A stretch of DNA of 64,000 bases, from contig OW387149.1 of the NCBI GenBank assembly GCA_936440205.1, positions 31,340,966 through 31,404,965 of the forward strand, given 5' to 3'. The notes below the pieces were generated by a model. It saw only the letters and a program-made list of their open reading frames with translations, ran no database searches and was not told the origin of the DNA. Shown one piece after another: positions 51,927 to 64,000 of this stretch (its first letter is position 1; every line of letters starts with the position of its first letter). The position numbers and the translations under genes were made by a program. This stretch comes from Lepidonotus clava. Taxonomy: Eukaryota > Annelida > Polychaeta > Phyllodocida > Polynoidae.

Positions 51927-53489
51927 TTTAGACCCTTTCACCAGGGGTCCAGCCCTCCTTCCTTGACAGAGTAGCATTCTGGAGGAGTACCCCCCCACCT
52001 CCCCACTCTTACCACCACTCCAGCCCTCACCCACCTCCCCTGTGGCAGTGGTGGTCAGCCAGGTGAACAGGAGGTAACAGGCAGGAGCCTGGGGTAGTCA
52101 GCCAAAGGCAGGCAGCCCCCTGCCAGCTACCTGTACAGTGGCCCATCGCATTGCTGTTGCGAGAACTTGCTCAAGATATCTCCTTTTTGTTCAGTATTCT
52201 CCCACTTATAATGCTTCTTCACGGCTGAAAATCTCAGGATTTAGATGGAAATATCTAGTATTTAAAACTGTTAACACAAATAAAATCAGCCAAATCTATG
52301 TACTTAAGGCCAGATCACAAACGTATCAAAATAATATATCAAACAATGTTCGATGGACTTTGGCCCTTTATCTTTTTTCTCTGCCTTTCAAGTATAGCAA
52401 AACAGTATAAAAAGGTGAAACCACTGCGCGATGCAACTGGAATTATGTTTGAATTAGAGATAACCAGCATCCAATATCTTACATCCTTAGATATTTGACT
52501 GTTTTGCTTTTTTGGTCGTTAAAATCTTCTTGTCAATGGAAACACTTTTTCGAGTAATTTTTAATCAGTTTTTGATCTTTTTTGACTCGTTCTGGTTGCT
52601 TAAACGGCCAGAATTGTAGTTGGGTCGCTCAATGGGAAACCCTTTACTATAAAAGAGCACCTGAAACCACCATTTTAGGAGATTGGTGTAACAGAAGATC
52701 TGTGGTTTACTCGCTCTCAGGATTTCATGTTATTTTGGTGAAGAAATCTTAGAACAAGTAACCGACAATGACAGGAATTGTGACAATTTAATGTGTATGT
52801 TGCTCATGAAGAGCAAAGACATGAGTTATGATATTTTCTTTCCTGGTTTCTCAAGCTGCATGGAATTGTCTGAAGCGTCCTGTGTATATTAAGTGGTAAA
52901 GAGGGGAACGAGCTGAGCGCTGTAACTAAGATTCTGGTCAGATTAGGGGTTCCTTTCGACCAATACCTAACCTTCTTCTTTTTTACATTTGACATTGGTC
53001 AATGGGTACACTTCTTTTTGGCTATTACTGGTCATTTCTAATTATTTCTGATGGTTTATTCAATATTTCTGATTGTTTCAACGGCGAGATTCAACCTGAA
53101 TTTGCATAACTCATCAGATCCCCTCCTTTTAACCATTGAGATGGAACAATTTTCTATGTTCACTTTTTAACAAATGGGTGTATCTTCTGATATAGGTCTT
53201 TGAAAAGAAAATTGTTTAGATAATGTTATTGCTGGTTAATTAATATGTGCAGAGGCCTGGAAAAGTTGTTTTAACAATATATTTTTGAATCAAATTACCT
53301 CTTTTAGTAATAAATACACAGATATCGAATTTTGTTTAGATACAACTGGGATGGTTGGTTTGAGGGATTGGCTAGTGGAGGGTGGGCTGAATCAATATTT
53401 TCTAAAATTCTGTTACCACTTTCTCACCATATAATCATTGTTGTAATCACATAAAGAGGTGTACAAACCAATCTTAAGGTGGGTGAGGT
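51927..53489. other. Noncoding stretch
   Basis: No gene. Solitary CAATGGG-type MITE ends occur near 52,624 and 52,998. Short frames near 52,138-52,498 are unrecognised. Confidence 0.4.
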
Positions 53490-55118
53490 GGAGGGCGGGG
53501 CTAGGAGGGGGTAGGATGGGAGAGGCAGTGGAGGGGGGGGGGACTACAGGAGGCCCCACAGAGCCCTGCTAAGTTGTAGGGTGGGGGAGGCAGTGGGGGG
53601 GGGGGGGCTACAGGAGGCACCACAGAGCCCTGTTAAGTTGTAGGATGGGGGAGGCAGTGGAGGGGGACTACAGGAGGCCCCAGAGAGCCCTGCTAAGTTG
53701 TAGGATGGGGGAGGCAGTGGGGGGGGGACTACAGGAGGCACCACAGAGCCCTGGTAAGTTGTAGGATGGGGGAGGCAGTGGAGGGGGACTACAGGAGGCC
53801 CCAGAGAGCCCTGCTAAGTTGTAGGATGGGGGAGGCAGTGGGGGGGACTACAGGAGGCCCCACAGAGCCCTGCTAAGTTGTAGGATGGGGGAGGCAGTGG
53901 GGGGGGGGGAGTGACTACAGGAGGCACCACAGAACCCCGTTAAGTTGTAGGATGGGGGAGGCAGTGGAGGGGGGCTACAGGAGGCCCCAGAGAGCCCTGG
54001 TAAGTTGTAGGATGGGGGAGGAGTGGAGGGGGGGGGGCTACAGGAGGCCCAACAGATCCCTGCTAAGTTGTAGGATGGGGGAGGAGTGGAGTGGGGGGGA
54101 CTACAGGAGGCCCCACAGATCCCTGCTAAGTTGTAGGATGGGAGAGGCAGTGGGGGGGGGGACTACAGGAGGCCCCACAGAGCCCTGCTAAGTTGTAGGA
54201 TGGGGGAGGCAGTGGGGGGAGGCTACAGGAGGCCCCAGAGAGCCCTGCTAAGTTGTAGGATGGGGGAGGCAGTGGGGGGGGGGGCTACAGGAGGCCCCAG
54301 AGAGCCCTGCTAAGTTGTAGGATAGGGGAGGCAGTGGGGGGGACTACAGGAGGCCCCACAGAGCCCTGCTAAGTTGTAGGATGGGGGAGGCAGTGGGGTG
54401 GGGGGACTACAGGAGGCCCCAGAGAGCCCTGCTAAGTTGTAGGATGGGGGAGGCAGTGGGGTGGCGGGGCTACAGGAGGCCCCACAGAGCCCTGCTAAGT
54501 TGTAGGATTGGGGAGGCAGTGGGGGGGGGGGACTACAGGAGGCCCCACAGACCCCTGCTAAGTTGTAGGATGGGGGAGGCAGTGGAGGGGGGGACTACAG
54601 GAGGCACCACAGAGCCCTGCTAAGTTGTAGGATGGGGGAGGCAGTGGAGGGGGGCTACAGGAGGCCCCCACAGAGCCCAGCTAAGTTGTAGGATGGGGGA
54701 GGCAGTGGGGGGGGGGGGGACTACAGGAGGCCCCACAGAGCCCTGGTAAGTTGTAGGATGGGGGAGGTAGTGGAGGGGGGCTACAGGAGGCCCCACAGAG
54801 CCCAGCTAAGTTGTAGGATGGGGGAGGCATTGGGGGGAGGGGGCTACAGGAGCCCCCACAGAGCCCTGGTAAGTTGTAGGACAGGGGAGGCAGTGGGGGG
54901 AGGCTACAAGAGGCCCCAGAGAGCCCTGGTTAGTTGTAGGATGGGGGAGGCAGTGGAGGGGGGTAGGCTACAAGAGGCCCAAGAGAGCCCTGCTAAGTTG
55001 TATGATGGGGGAGGCAGTGGAGGAGGGGACTACAGGAGGCCCCACAGAGCCCTGTTAAGTTGTAGGATGGGGGAGGCAGTGGAGGGGGGCTACAGGAGGC
55101 CCCACAGAGCCCTGGTAA
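53490..55118 (+). repeat. GC-rich minisatellite, unit about 60 bp, about 26 copies
   Basis: Unit: TAAGTTGTAGGATGGGGGAG, GCAGTGG, a G-run of 5-13, CTACAGGAGGCCCCACAGAG, CCCTGC. Copies are 90% or so alike; the G-run length varies most. Repeating open frames inside it are artefacts of the unit length. Confidence 0.97.
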
Positions 55119-55756
55119 GTTGCGCCAGCGGGGGTAATGTAGCCTGAGAAGGGTATGGGGTAAACTTTTCACTCACTAGGGGGCACGCAGCCAGCGGGTG
55201 GGGCTCCAGACTCTAATATCCTTTACTCTGTGAAGGATATTTTGTACACATGCTCAAAGGGGCTATCCAAAAGGTGTTCATCTTGATCACTGGAGGCCGT
55301 ATAGCGATATGTACCAAAGAACATTTACAGAAGGACATAAAGTTCGTTGTCAGTAACGTATACCCTGCGAGTAGAACTATATGCAAACTTTGATATCAGT
55401 GATAAGAATGAAAACCCGTTTCTATCATGATTCAAGTCATTATCATTTATCATTCTAAAAGAAATAGATCACATGCTTTTGCCAAATTCACCTTACAATA
55501 CCTCGGTGAAATCATAATAAACTCTTCTGATATCGTAGACATTATAAATTCCAGATTTATTCATAGACGCATGGTTATGAGAACCACACGGTGATCACCA
55601 AAATTTGGTCACGTGACCCTGTTTGCACAAAATCTATAACTGTGATAGGCCAGATTGGGAATTCTTGTTACAGTAACGTTTTCAAAACATACATTTTTTT
55701 TCTGGATCAATATGAACCGACAGGTACAGAAAATGTACGAAATCTGTGGTAGGGAG
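55119..55756. other. Noncoding stretch
   Basis: No gene or repeat recognised. Confidence 0.4.
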
Positions 55757-56121
55757 AATTCTCCCCACCACAGATAGCTTATTCATTGTAGTTTACTTGC
55801 AGACTAGCCTAAATCAAGGTACATTCTAGGAAATATGTAGACAAGTCGCAAGGTTTAAGTATAGGAATTTTCAATAATTTCGGCCTAACTTCCAGTTAAT
55901 ATGATGGAAATCTAGCAATGACAATTTTTCAATTTCATATCTATATATATATTTAATATTTTTTAAGTTGGTTTTAAAATTCATTAATTTTAGAAGGATA
56001 TATAGCAAACGATTGTAAACTTTCTAAAGTTTTTCCACAGTTTTAGTCTACAAAATCAGTCAAATTAACTTGCAGATGCCTAAAAAACATTAAATAAGCT
56101 ATCCGTGGTAGGGAGAATTCC
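55757..56121. mobile_element. Family B element with inverted ends
   Basis: Left GAATTCTCCCCACCACAGAT (then AGCTTATT) and right AATAAGCT, ATCCGTGGTAGGGAGAATTC form terminal inverted repeats of about 28 bases; the interior (55,802-56,105) matches 47,272-47,585. The best preserved member of its family here. Confidence 0.75.
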
Positions 56122-56190
56122 CCCTCTGGTAGGGAGAATTCCCCCTCTGGTAGGGAGAATTCCCCCTCTGGTAGGGAGAATTCCCCCTCT
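56107..56190 (+). repeat. Four tandem copies of a MITE end
   Basis: The right-end sequence GGTAGGGAGAATTCCCCCTC plus one base (21-base unit) occurs four times in a row with no differences visible, starting inside the element's right end. Confidence 0.95.
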
Positions 56191-56793
56191 TGAGCCCCAC
56201 CCTGGAGGTACCTGGGCAGACGGCGGGGAGGTGGAAAGTACAGGTGACCTTTAACCTTGCCATGGTCACCTCCAACCCTGCCAAGGTCACCATGACATTC
56301 ATTCAAAGCATCATAAAAAGCCTTGACCTTCAAGGTAATCCTCAAGTGGTTGAGTCCGTGCTCCGAGGCGGACGGATAAATATTTAGGTGTAAAAAGGAA
56401 AACAAACAAAATAAACATCTGTTGATGGGAGGGTATGTAAATACAACTATTGCAGGGTGGTTGAAGAATATGATCAGACTGGATGCCTGCTCATTTTCAT
56501 TGGCAATGCGGCTGTTTGGTGCGTTTTCAGTTGGATGGTATTTAGGTTTGGTCGGTGGTTCAACGGTTTACTATGGACTAAAATACCATGCTGCAATTTA
56601 CACTCATTGGTTTCCTAAATCTACTTCAGCCATCTGTTTGATGCTATTTGTATACATGCCAACATCTTGAAACTTAGGTTAACACTTTCTTAATAGATTT
56701 TAGAGCACCATGATAGAAAGGGGGAAAACTTTGTATGTACACACAAATATATATATATATATACACACATACATACATACATACATACATACA

Positions 56794-56829
<36 letters not shown>

Positions 56830-57445
56830 TGTGTGTGTGTGTGTAATATATATATCATTTAAGGTTCTTACTTGGTGATACCTTTGCACATACTCCAGGC
56901 ATACTTTGTTTTTAACCATTTGGTAGAAAATGAGAAAAGAAGCGTGTAGTTTGCCAAAAAATTGGGTTTAATATGAAATGAGGGGGATTGGAATGTGGCA
57001 TGGAAAGGCAGGGCGATGGATTGCATGTTCAGCATGGGTTTTTAATTTACCTTTTCCTTAATGAACTCCAGACATTCCATATATAGATCCAGCTTTTCTC
57101 TTTTTAAACGAAATCAGTCTGGGGGGCAGCAAGGTTAAATACACTGCCATCTATTCTTTAAGGCCTACTTTTAGAAAAACAAAACTAGGGAGGGCGTTTG
57201 TTAAGGTTATTAAGACAACAGAGATCTCTCAAAGTGGGGGCGGGTGATCTTATAGCATAAAGTCTAACATCCAATCGAAGATGCTGGCTTTTTAAATAAT
57301 ATTAGGGACATGGATTATAGGGATTAAAGGCTAGCGGAAGTACTGTCTGTGACTTCCAGACAGAAAAGGAATAGCTTTGGTCTGCTTTAGGACAGTCCAG
57401 CCAAGACTGGAGTTAAAATAGTTTATGTGTTTGCACTGTAAGTTA
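56191..57445. other. Noncoding stretch with a compound microsatellite
   Basis: No gene. 56,747-56,855 is AT, then CATA, then AT and GT dinucleotide or tetranucleotide runs. A short frame at 56,674-56,919 (minus) is translated from this tract. Confidence 0.6.
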
Positions 57446-58464
57446 AAGGCCCTATTACACCTAACGATTTGAGCTGCAATTGTAGATGCGATATGACTAC
57501 GTCGTGACTATGTGGCAGTCTCCTACGATATTGTCACTATCACAACAGTGTTATAAGTTGGGCAAATCACACGTACGGAATCCTCTCTTATTTCAATGCT
57601 CAAAACTAGCAGGTCCGTGATAAGTGTTTTGGGGGACGAGATCTATATTTCCTAAAGATTTCCATGGGGAACAAGACACTTTTTTCCCCGACCGTAACAT
57701 TAAAACCTCCAGGACCGGCCTCAAAACATTAAAATATCGCCTAAATGGCTCTAGTTAAGCTTAGAAAATCGGAATGTTTCCATGGGAAGCTTGCCGGCGG
57801 ACCCTTTATCTGTGACAATTTTGGGGGATATGTACAGCGTTCGTGATTTTAGACTTCAAAAGGTTGGCAACACTGCATATTCAGCTGCAAAATCAAAATG
57901 CATGATATTAATTTCATAGCAGTTGAGTAATGGAAAAAAAATTGTGTAAGCAATAACTTAGTAAAAAGAACTCTTATTTGACATGTTTGATAATGTTGTG
58001 GGGCTAGGTTGTATATGGCTTGAATTGCCATCCATATTGTATGTGCTATGCCGTAGAGGGTAGTGCTCCTGGAGCCTGGAAAACATCTTACTGTAATGTT
58101 ATACTATTCCTAGTGCGATAGCATAAGAAAAGGCTATGACATACATTTAGAGAGCTGTGACAAACTGGTGCCCACTCCCCTGATAACAGATAATGTTGAT
58201 GTGCAATATGGTCCTCATATTATAGGTATTTACATCATCAGGTATAATAAGGGCTTGGAGGCAGTATTAGGCCTACGACCTTGGCTGTTGTATCAGCATG
58301 ATACATTACTATCACGCACAAATAGCATACATAAGTTATATAATTGTTAAGAAAATGCCAATTTGGAGTATCTCACATAAGGTAACAAAGACTTTCTTCT
58401 CTACCATTTCTCTGCGACATCTTCATATCGCAGCAGCTCAAGTTGTGTAGTGCAATACCGCCTT
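57446..58464. mobile_element. Foldback element with CCCTATTACACC ends
   Basis: AAGGCCCTATTACACCTAAC, GATTTGAGCTGC at the left and CGCAGCAGCTCAAGTTGTG, TAGTGCAATACCGCCTTA at the right are approximate inverted repeats, related to the element at 38,268. The interior is mostly unrelated sequence with no transposase. Confidence 0.6.
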
Positions 58465-59147
58465 AAATGAACTTTCCCTTGTTCTGACCCCACACTAGGA
58501 AACACAAGCCAAAGCACTTCGCTCTAAAGTAGAGTCTAATTAAAACTATAGCAATCTAATTAAGCCACTTTGATGGTAATCTCTCTACACCGATTAATGT
58601 GGCCGCCAACAGGCCAACCTCCTGCATCCACCTCGACTTAATCCTTACCTGTTCGCCTTAAAAGTCTAAATCCACCCAGACTTGGCCACCAATCCCCCCA
58701 CTGTCAACCCTAAAGCCCGCCACCTCCCACACACCTACCTCTACTGATTTATGATGCCATTCTGGCTGAATTAAGAAAAATAAAGAAAATTGAAATATTG
58801 CAAAAGAAATATATTTTCGACATTGGAAGTGATACTGCATTTCTAACCCATGCCTTAGATTTTTCTGAAACAAAATGAAATATCTAGCTATTAAATTGTC
58901 GTGCATACTTCTAGCTTATATTTCAATTTTTCTATATTTATTTTAGGTAGCTTTCCAAGGCATTTCTTCTCTATTCTCCCAGAATCTGCCGTCCAAAGAG
59001 GCAGGGTTAACAGGGGGGCAGATCTAAAGTTCTGGTCTAACCCACAATTAATTAAAGCTAGTCTAAGTCGACGACTTACTTGCGGTAATTTGAATCAATT
59101 TTTAACCAGTTGGGACTGGGGTGGAATGGAGTGCACGTACGGCTAGG
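58465..59147. other. Noncoding stretch
   Basis: No gene recognised; short frames only. Confidence 0.4.
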
Positions 59148-59322
59148 GTTAGCTTACCTAACACTAAAACACCTTGAGGGCAGGCAAGGTCACAAGTTTA
59201 AAAAAAACGCTGGACACTGTTTTTTTTTTGTATAATTTTTTTTAAAAAAAGACTTACAGTTTTAAGGTATAAACAAGACAATTATTTGGAGAAAAACCAT
59301 ATCTATCTACCTATCTACCTAC

Positions 59323-59378
<56 letters not shown>

Positions 59379-59770
59379 ACATGCCTGTTTTGTTATCAAT
59401 AATATCAATTATTAACATACTACTAAAACACATTGTGGGCAGGCAAGGTCACATTTTTATAAAAGATGGACATTTTTGACTTTATGCTATGACCAAGACA
59501 CTTTAAAAAACAGATTTGTCTCTACATGCCTCTCTTGCTATGGATTAATTAGCCTACCACTAAATCACCTTGTGGGTAGGCAAGATCACAACATTATGTA
59601 AAGCTGGACACAGGTATTCCTTTTTTAATAAAAGACTTAAAAAAACTAAGTTCTATGGTATAACAAAATACTTATTTGAATTTTTCAAAATCGTATCCCT
59701 ACATGCCTTTTTTGTCATCAATAATTCATTGATTTATTGCCTACCGGTAAAAAACTTTGTAGGCAAGCAC
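59148..59770 (+). repeat. Four spaced copies of a GGGCAGGCAAGGTCACA unit, with a CTAT microsatellite
   Basis: Units near 59,160, 59,419, 59,553 and 59,741 share ACCTTGTGGGCAGGCAAGGT, AAAGCTGGACAC, AAGACAATTATTTGA and CATGCCTGTTTTGT. Spacing is about 130-260 bases. The CTAT run at 59,300-59,378 sits inside the first unit and lengthens it. A 149-codon frame at 59,570-60,019 crosses the last units and is not credible. Confidence 0.75.
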
Positions 59771-60500
59771 TTGCTTGCAGGACCTGCTTGTGGCACTTGC
59801 TTGTGGCACTTGCCACTTTATATTGTTTTTTTCCATAGATTGCTTGTGGTACCAGATAACAACATGGTGGCATCAAAAACCCAAATTGCTTGCGGTACCT
59901 TGTTGAAGCTGTCGCAAATGCTAACAACCACAGACTGGAAGATAGCCTTACGCTTTATAAAGCCTGCATGGAAAAGAATACTCGTAGTGTGGTTTACCTT
60001 TCTTTGTAAATTGTATTGATGAGGTAAAATAGATTACTTCTTGAATGCAGCGTATTCTCATTGCATAAAACTTTCCAAATGCGGCTTAGTGAAATGAAAA
60101 GACACAATTATATAACCCACATAAGAGGTTCGTCGTATTTCCTCATATATAGGATATTTGCAGTTATAAATAGAAATTTACTTCACTTCAACACGATCAA
60201 AGAGATGACTTCACCGTGATACCTAATTGTAAACACGTGTTCTACTCAGGGGCAGATACAGTACTAAGGAAAGGGGGGTCTGCATGTAGGCTATAGGTAC
60301 TGAAACTGCTCATAGATATGCATAGGACGTTTGTTTCTCTTTGTTAAGTTTACCTCTGCACCAAAAAAGGGGTCGGGAACACCCTGATCTGCCCCTGCTA
60401 TTTTACATTCATTATTTTTACGAACATCTCCCGTTGATATTTGAGACATTCACCCACTTTACTCAATGGCTTCAGATCTTAAACCTGTGTCTATTTACAA
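59771..60500. other. Noncoding stretch with a small inverted-end repeat
   Basis: CTTGCTTGTGGCACTTGC repeats at 59,775-59,815. At 60,248-60,399 CAGGGGCAGATAC and GATCTGCCCCTG are inverted ends of a small element related to the one at 63,128-63,330. No gene. Confidence 0.5.
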
Positions 60501-62087
60501 CCCAGCAAACACACAACGTAAATGCAACGTTGTGTTTTAGTTGCATTTTGGTAATGTTGTGAGAGTACCTACTAGCAACGTTGCTGCAACATCAAAGAAC
60601 AACGTCACAATACAACGTGCAAGCAACGTTGTAAAAAATAGTTGTTTACACGTTGCAATTAAAACGTAATTTTCACAACGTAGCCTGCACGTTATATTTA
60701 ACCAAACTGCAACCAGCATCTCTGCATCCTTTATGGCAGGAAATGATTACATAACACGTAGTTTTAGGAGCTGAGATAAGCATAGGGTGTCAATGTTTAC
60801 CCAAGGAGACTTCAAAGAGCCATGATAAGACTGACCTTAGAGGCCAGGGTCAGTGGGAGGAAGGACAGGCGAGGTTAGGCCTGTCAGCCCCTCTGCAACT
60901 ACCACTGTGACCCGTGTCAGTTAGTTTAAATCTTCAGATGGGAGAGGACATATAGGACATGGACAGGTAAGATGTATTGCTATATTGCTTCATTGTTTTA
61001 GATTATTAATGTGAGAAGAATGCGTTTTTCATATTAAGACTAACATTACATTGTAATTGTTTTGTCAGAAAAAAAACGGGGGGAGTGGCTAAATGATGTA
61101 GTTACTATCACACTAGCATGCCAGGGTATATATTCAAATTTCATAGAACTAAAACGTCTTTGATAGAAATGAAAAAATTAGAAACGTACATAATTATGAC
61201 CATTTATCCCATTTCAGATAAAATAAAGGTATATCATGCATACTATTCGTAACAATCTGACTATTGCCCTGTACCAATGAGTATATACGTGAAAGAGGCC
61301 CAGCTGGTAGGCTGGTCATCATCTGAGGGACTTCCGGCCTGTATCACCCCCAATTTATCTTAATGATACCCTAACCACTGGGGTCCATCAGGGTTATTCC
61401 CTGTTTTAAATAAAGGTAGGGAACATAAACATAGGAATGATAGGTGCCCAGCACTCACTTGTACCCTTCATCATGTCATTAGATAGTAACCTTACCTTAT
61501 GACACGCCCCAGAGACATTAATTTCATTTGTCCCCAACCTCCCGGGGTCTGCTCGTGGGTATAACATGTCTATTATTAATGTCAAACTTAGGAAAGGCCA
61601 TGTCGCATGTCATTGTCAATAGTAAATTCCTATTGTCTCATGTTGAAATGTTAATGTCCCATATTACTTTCTTTTTAGGCTGATGTCACCTGGTCAGTTC
61701 TATATTGGCCTGTCGCTTCAGGGGATCTCACTCGGCTGAATAAAGAATGCATACAAAATAAATGGCAGTTTCTTGTATAATAGAGGGGTTGTGGGTAAAG
61801 TTGTGGGTAGGTCACAGTGACAACGTTGTGGATAACGTAGTAGCAACGTTGCTGGGAGTCTACAAATTTATGTTGTCACAACGTAAAGGTACAACGTTGC
61901 CACAACGTTGTATATGCGACGTTGCATTAAGGTTGTCAGAAGGTTGCACATTGGTTTGTGAACAACGTTGTCACAACGTTTCTGGGAGTCTACATTTTTA
62001 CGTAGTGACAACGAAAAACTGCAACGTTGTAGCAACTAAAATGCAACGTTGTGACAACGTTGTGGCAACGTGATTTTGTTTGCTGGG
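60501..62087. mobile_element. Foldback element of AACGTTG units, 1.59 kb
   Basis: Perfect 10-base terminal inverted repeat CCCAGCAAAC / GTTTGCTGGG. Each arm (60,511-60,720 and 61,790-62,077) is built of CAACGTTGTG and GCAACGTTGC units in scattered order, so the arms pair only loosely. The middle kilobase is unique noncoding sequence without a transposase frame. Confidence 0.82.
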
Positions 62088-62248
62088 AATAGAAGAATCC
62101 GCCTAATTCTCTAACTAATCCATCCCTTTATTGCACATTTTATCAAACCACATTTAGGGGTAATCCTCTGGTGGTATTCTCCCTTTGTCATTTAGAGAGT
62201 TGGGATAATGGGGGATAATGTGGGGGTAAATACTCTTTGATCAAAACT

Positions 62249-62782
62249 CTAGGCCCTATTACACTACACGCCTTGAGATGCAATGCGCGTGTAGCATGAC
62301 CAAACTGTGGCCATATCGTGATAATTCATGGTATTATTGGTATTGCATTACTGTAATAGTCAGAGTCACAGTGTGCTGTCATGTTAAAAGCGTATGATAT
62401 GGTTTTTATCGCAGAAGAGTCGTGGAAATAAATGTTCTATGCTATAACTTAGGATACAACATTTCGGTATAAATGTTTTAGGCTATAACTTAGGATTCAA
62501 CATTTATTTGAAATGTAAAATAATGTTTTATAGAACAATTGCAAATGCCTTGAATTTCACTCCATGTTGTAGGTATCATGTCATAGAAAAAATTACTCGC
62601 AGAGAGAGAAAAGCCTAAAACAAATATCACAGTGTAGTGTAATACCATGACTGGTGCGATTAAGCTATTCTAATACTTTGATGGACCTATATACATGATT
62701 ACCCCCTTACCTGAGTATGATGACCTATATGGTTATCATATTGTATACGCTTTTATAATCGTAGAGTGTAATAGGTGCTTTA
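62249..62782. mobile_element. Foldback element with GGCCCTATTACACTACACG end
   Basis: AGGCCCTATTACACTACACG at the left and CGTAGAGTGTAATAGGTGCT at the right are inverted. The left end is close to that of the element at 57,446, marking one family; the interior shares GCGATA-type words only in places. Confidence 0.6.
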
Positions 62783-64000
62783 GTTTTTACTATACCTGTT
62801 TAACAATGTGCTCTAGGTGAACCACTGAGTTGTAACCCAGGCCGAGATAGACAGGTTTCAACGGTTTCCTTGGCCACAAACCGAGATAGAAAGGTTTCAA
62901 AGGTTTCTGTGGCCACAAACTGAGTGTGTGGCTTATGTTATCAGAGCATAATCAATAAGCCGAGAAACGGAACGTTTCACTTTAAAATTGCACTGTGCAT
63001 ATTTTCTTACAGGGGCGTAGACAGCCTTAAAGTGAATAAATATATCACTATGAATCCAAATAAACCTAAAGGGGTTCCGACGTACATTTTTGGCAAGATT
63101 TCCTATATTTTACTTATATTTGGGGAAATCAAAGTGCGGGGCGGATCCAGAACCAGTGTTCTGATGGGGGGGGGGGGGGGGGGCAAACCCTGACCCCCTT
63201 ATAAAAATGAACATTAAAAATACCATTTTTACACAGATCTTCCAAGTTTAAGAAATTTTCTCCCTTGGGCCCGGGGGAGGGGGGGTGCCCCTTTTGCCCC
63301 AACCCCCATCTCTTGGATCTGCCACTGAAGTGGGTTTCAGACACCCAGGAACCCCCTTCTGGCTGCGCCACTGTTCAGAATCTTGCACTTCGCACATTGA
63401 CGGAGATGCGTGAAAATATCATTAAGTGAATAAATATATTGATATGAATCAAATAGAAATAACCACAATTTCACGAAAACGGAATGTATTGGGGGTGTTT
63501 GGAAAATGTATTTGTCATCATCTTTTTATAACCAGTCTGGTCTTTTGGATTTAATGGATGCTGGGGAATTAAGCAGGTACATTAGAGTCCGAAACGTTAA
63601 GGTTTATTTTCAGTGTCTAGTTGTTTCAACATAAATCTGCTATTTAACCTGTGATTAGACAGACTGTGTTGATTCAAACTAAGATTACTTCTAGGTTTAA
63701 TCAAGTGCAATAAATATTTGAACTCCTTGGGGGCTGTTTGCACGTAGCATTGGAAGACTTCTAATAGGGCGGTTAAGGAACTGTACTCCATCTGGATACC
63801 ATGGGGGATGTGGGGGCGCCCCCTACTTTTTTGGATCAAATTATTATAGTTTTTTTATTGTAAAATTCTGAAAGATGAGGGGCTCACCTCCTCCCCTGTC
63901 TAATAACATGCCACTAAATGCGTCGAAGTATGTCAATACTTCTTGGTTCGGCACAAAACAATAGGTACCAAAAGAAATTTATATATATCCATTAATGATC
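62783..64000. other. Noncoding stretch with a palindromic repeat
   Basis: No gene. At 63,128-63,330 GGGGCGGATCCAG and GGATCTGCCACTG flank a sequence with a G-run and a C-rich return, a degenerate inverted-end repeat also seen at 26,980-27,120 and 60,248-60,399. CCGAGATAGACAGGTTTCAA (62,850) and CCGAGATAGAAAGGTTTCAA (62,881) are a short direct repeat. Confidence 0.5.

Noticed and set aside
53952-55147. Repetitive frames with Gly/Arg/Pro-rich units
   Set aside because: They are read from the 60-bp minisatellite, whose unit length keeps frames open by chance.
59570-60019. 149-codon frame with cysteines
   Set aside because: It crosses units of a spaced repeat, and its Cys-rich part comes from CTTGCTTGTGGCA repeats.

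Overview
The window is animal nuclear DNA: there are spliced genes with GT-AG introns, and many small inverted-repeat transposons, SINE heads, minisatellites and microsatellites. The repeat families suggest a marine invertebrate, but I cannot name the species.

Region 1, about 1-18,370, is an AT-rich Polinton/Maverick (adintovirus-like) element whose left end lies outside the window. All genes point right. In order they are: a RING-like zinc protein (cut by the window edge), an LPSN-type putative capsid-associated protein, protein-primed DNA polymerase B, a PC4-like single-strand DNA-binding protein, two tandemly duplicated zinc-ribbon proteins, an rve-type integrase, a packaging ATPase, two tandem paralogous small basic proteins, a conserved Polinton protein of unknown role, a pVI/pX-like membrane-active protein, the double-jelly-roll major capsid protein, an adenain-like protease and a possible small membrane protein. 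I see no obvious break in the core genes, so the visible part looks whole and young. The genes cover replication (PolB, PC4-like), integration (INT) and capsid assembly (ATPase, MCP, pVI-like, protease). A shared motif near TGTTCTTGTGAT lies between several genes. The last 4 kb (14.3-18.3 kb) is noncoding and full of tandem repeats and hairpins.

Region 2, about 18.38-26.5 kb, opens with a long GC-rich palindrome that abuts a 5'-incomplete, intron-containing EnSpm/CACTA transposase. A small inverted-repeat element follows. Next comes a five-exon gene of 152 codons for a PHD-like zinc protein (21,522-23,022), found here only by joining in-phase exons of a host-type gene. Part of this locus was duplicated about 3 kb downstream without its last exon.

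Region 3, about 26.5-64 kb, has no convincing protein gene. It holds a TTAA-flanked (piggyBac-like) MITE family in four copies, large palindromic foldback elements (38.3-39.9, 57.4-58.5, 60.5-62.1 and 62.2-62.8 kb), paired inverted minisatellite arrays (42.8-43.3 kb), a roughly 60-bp GC-rich minisatellite (53.5-55.1 kb), tRNA- and 5S-derived SINE heads, and several dispersed repeat families with two or three copies each.
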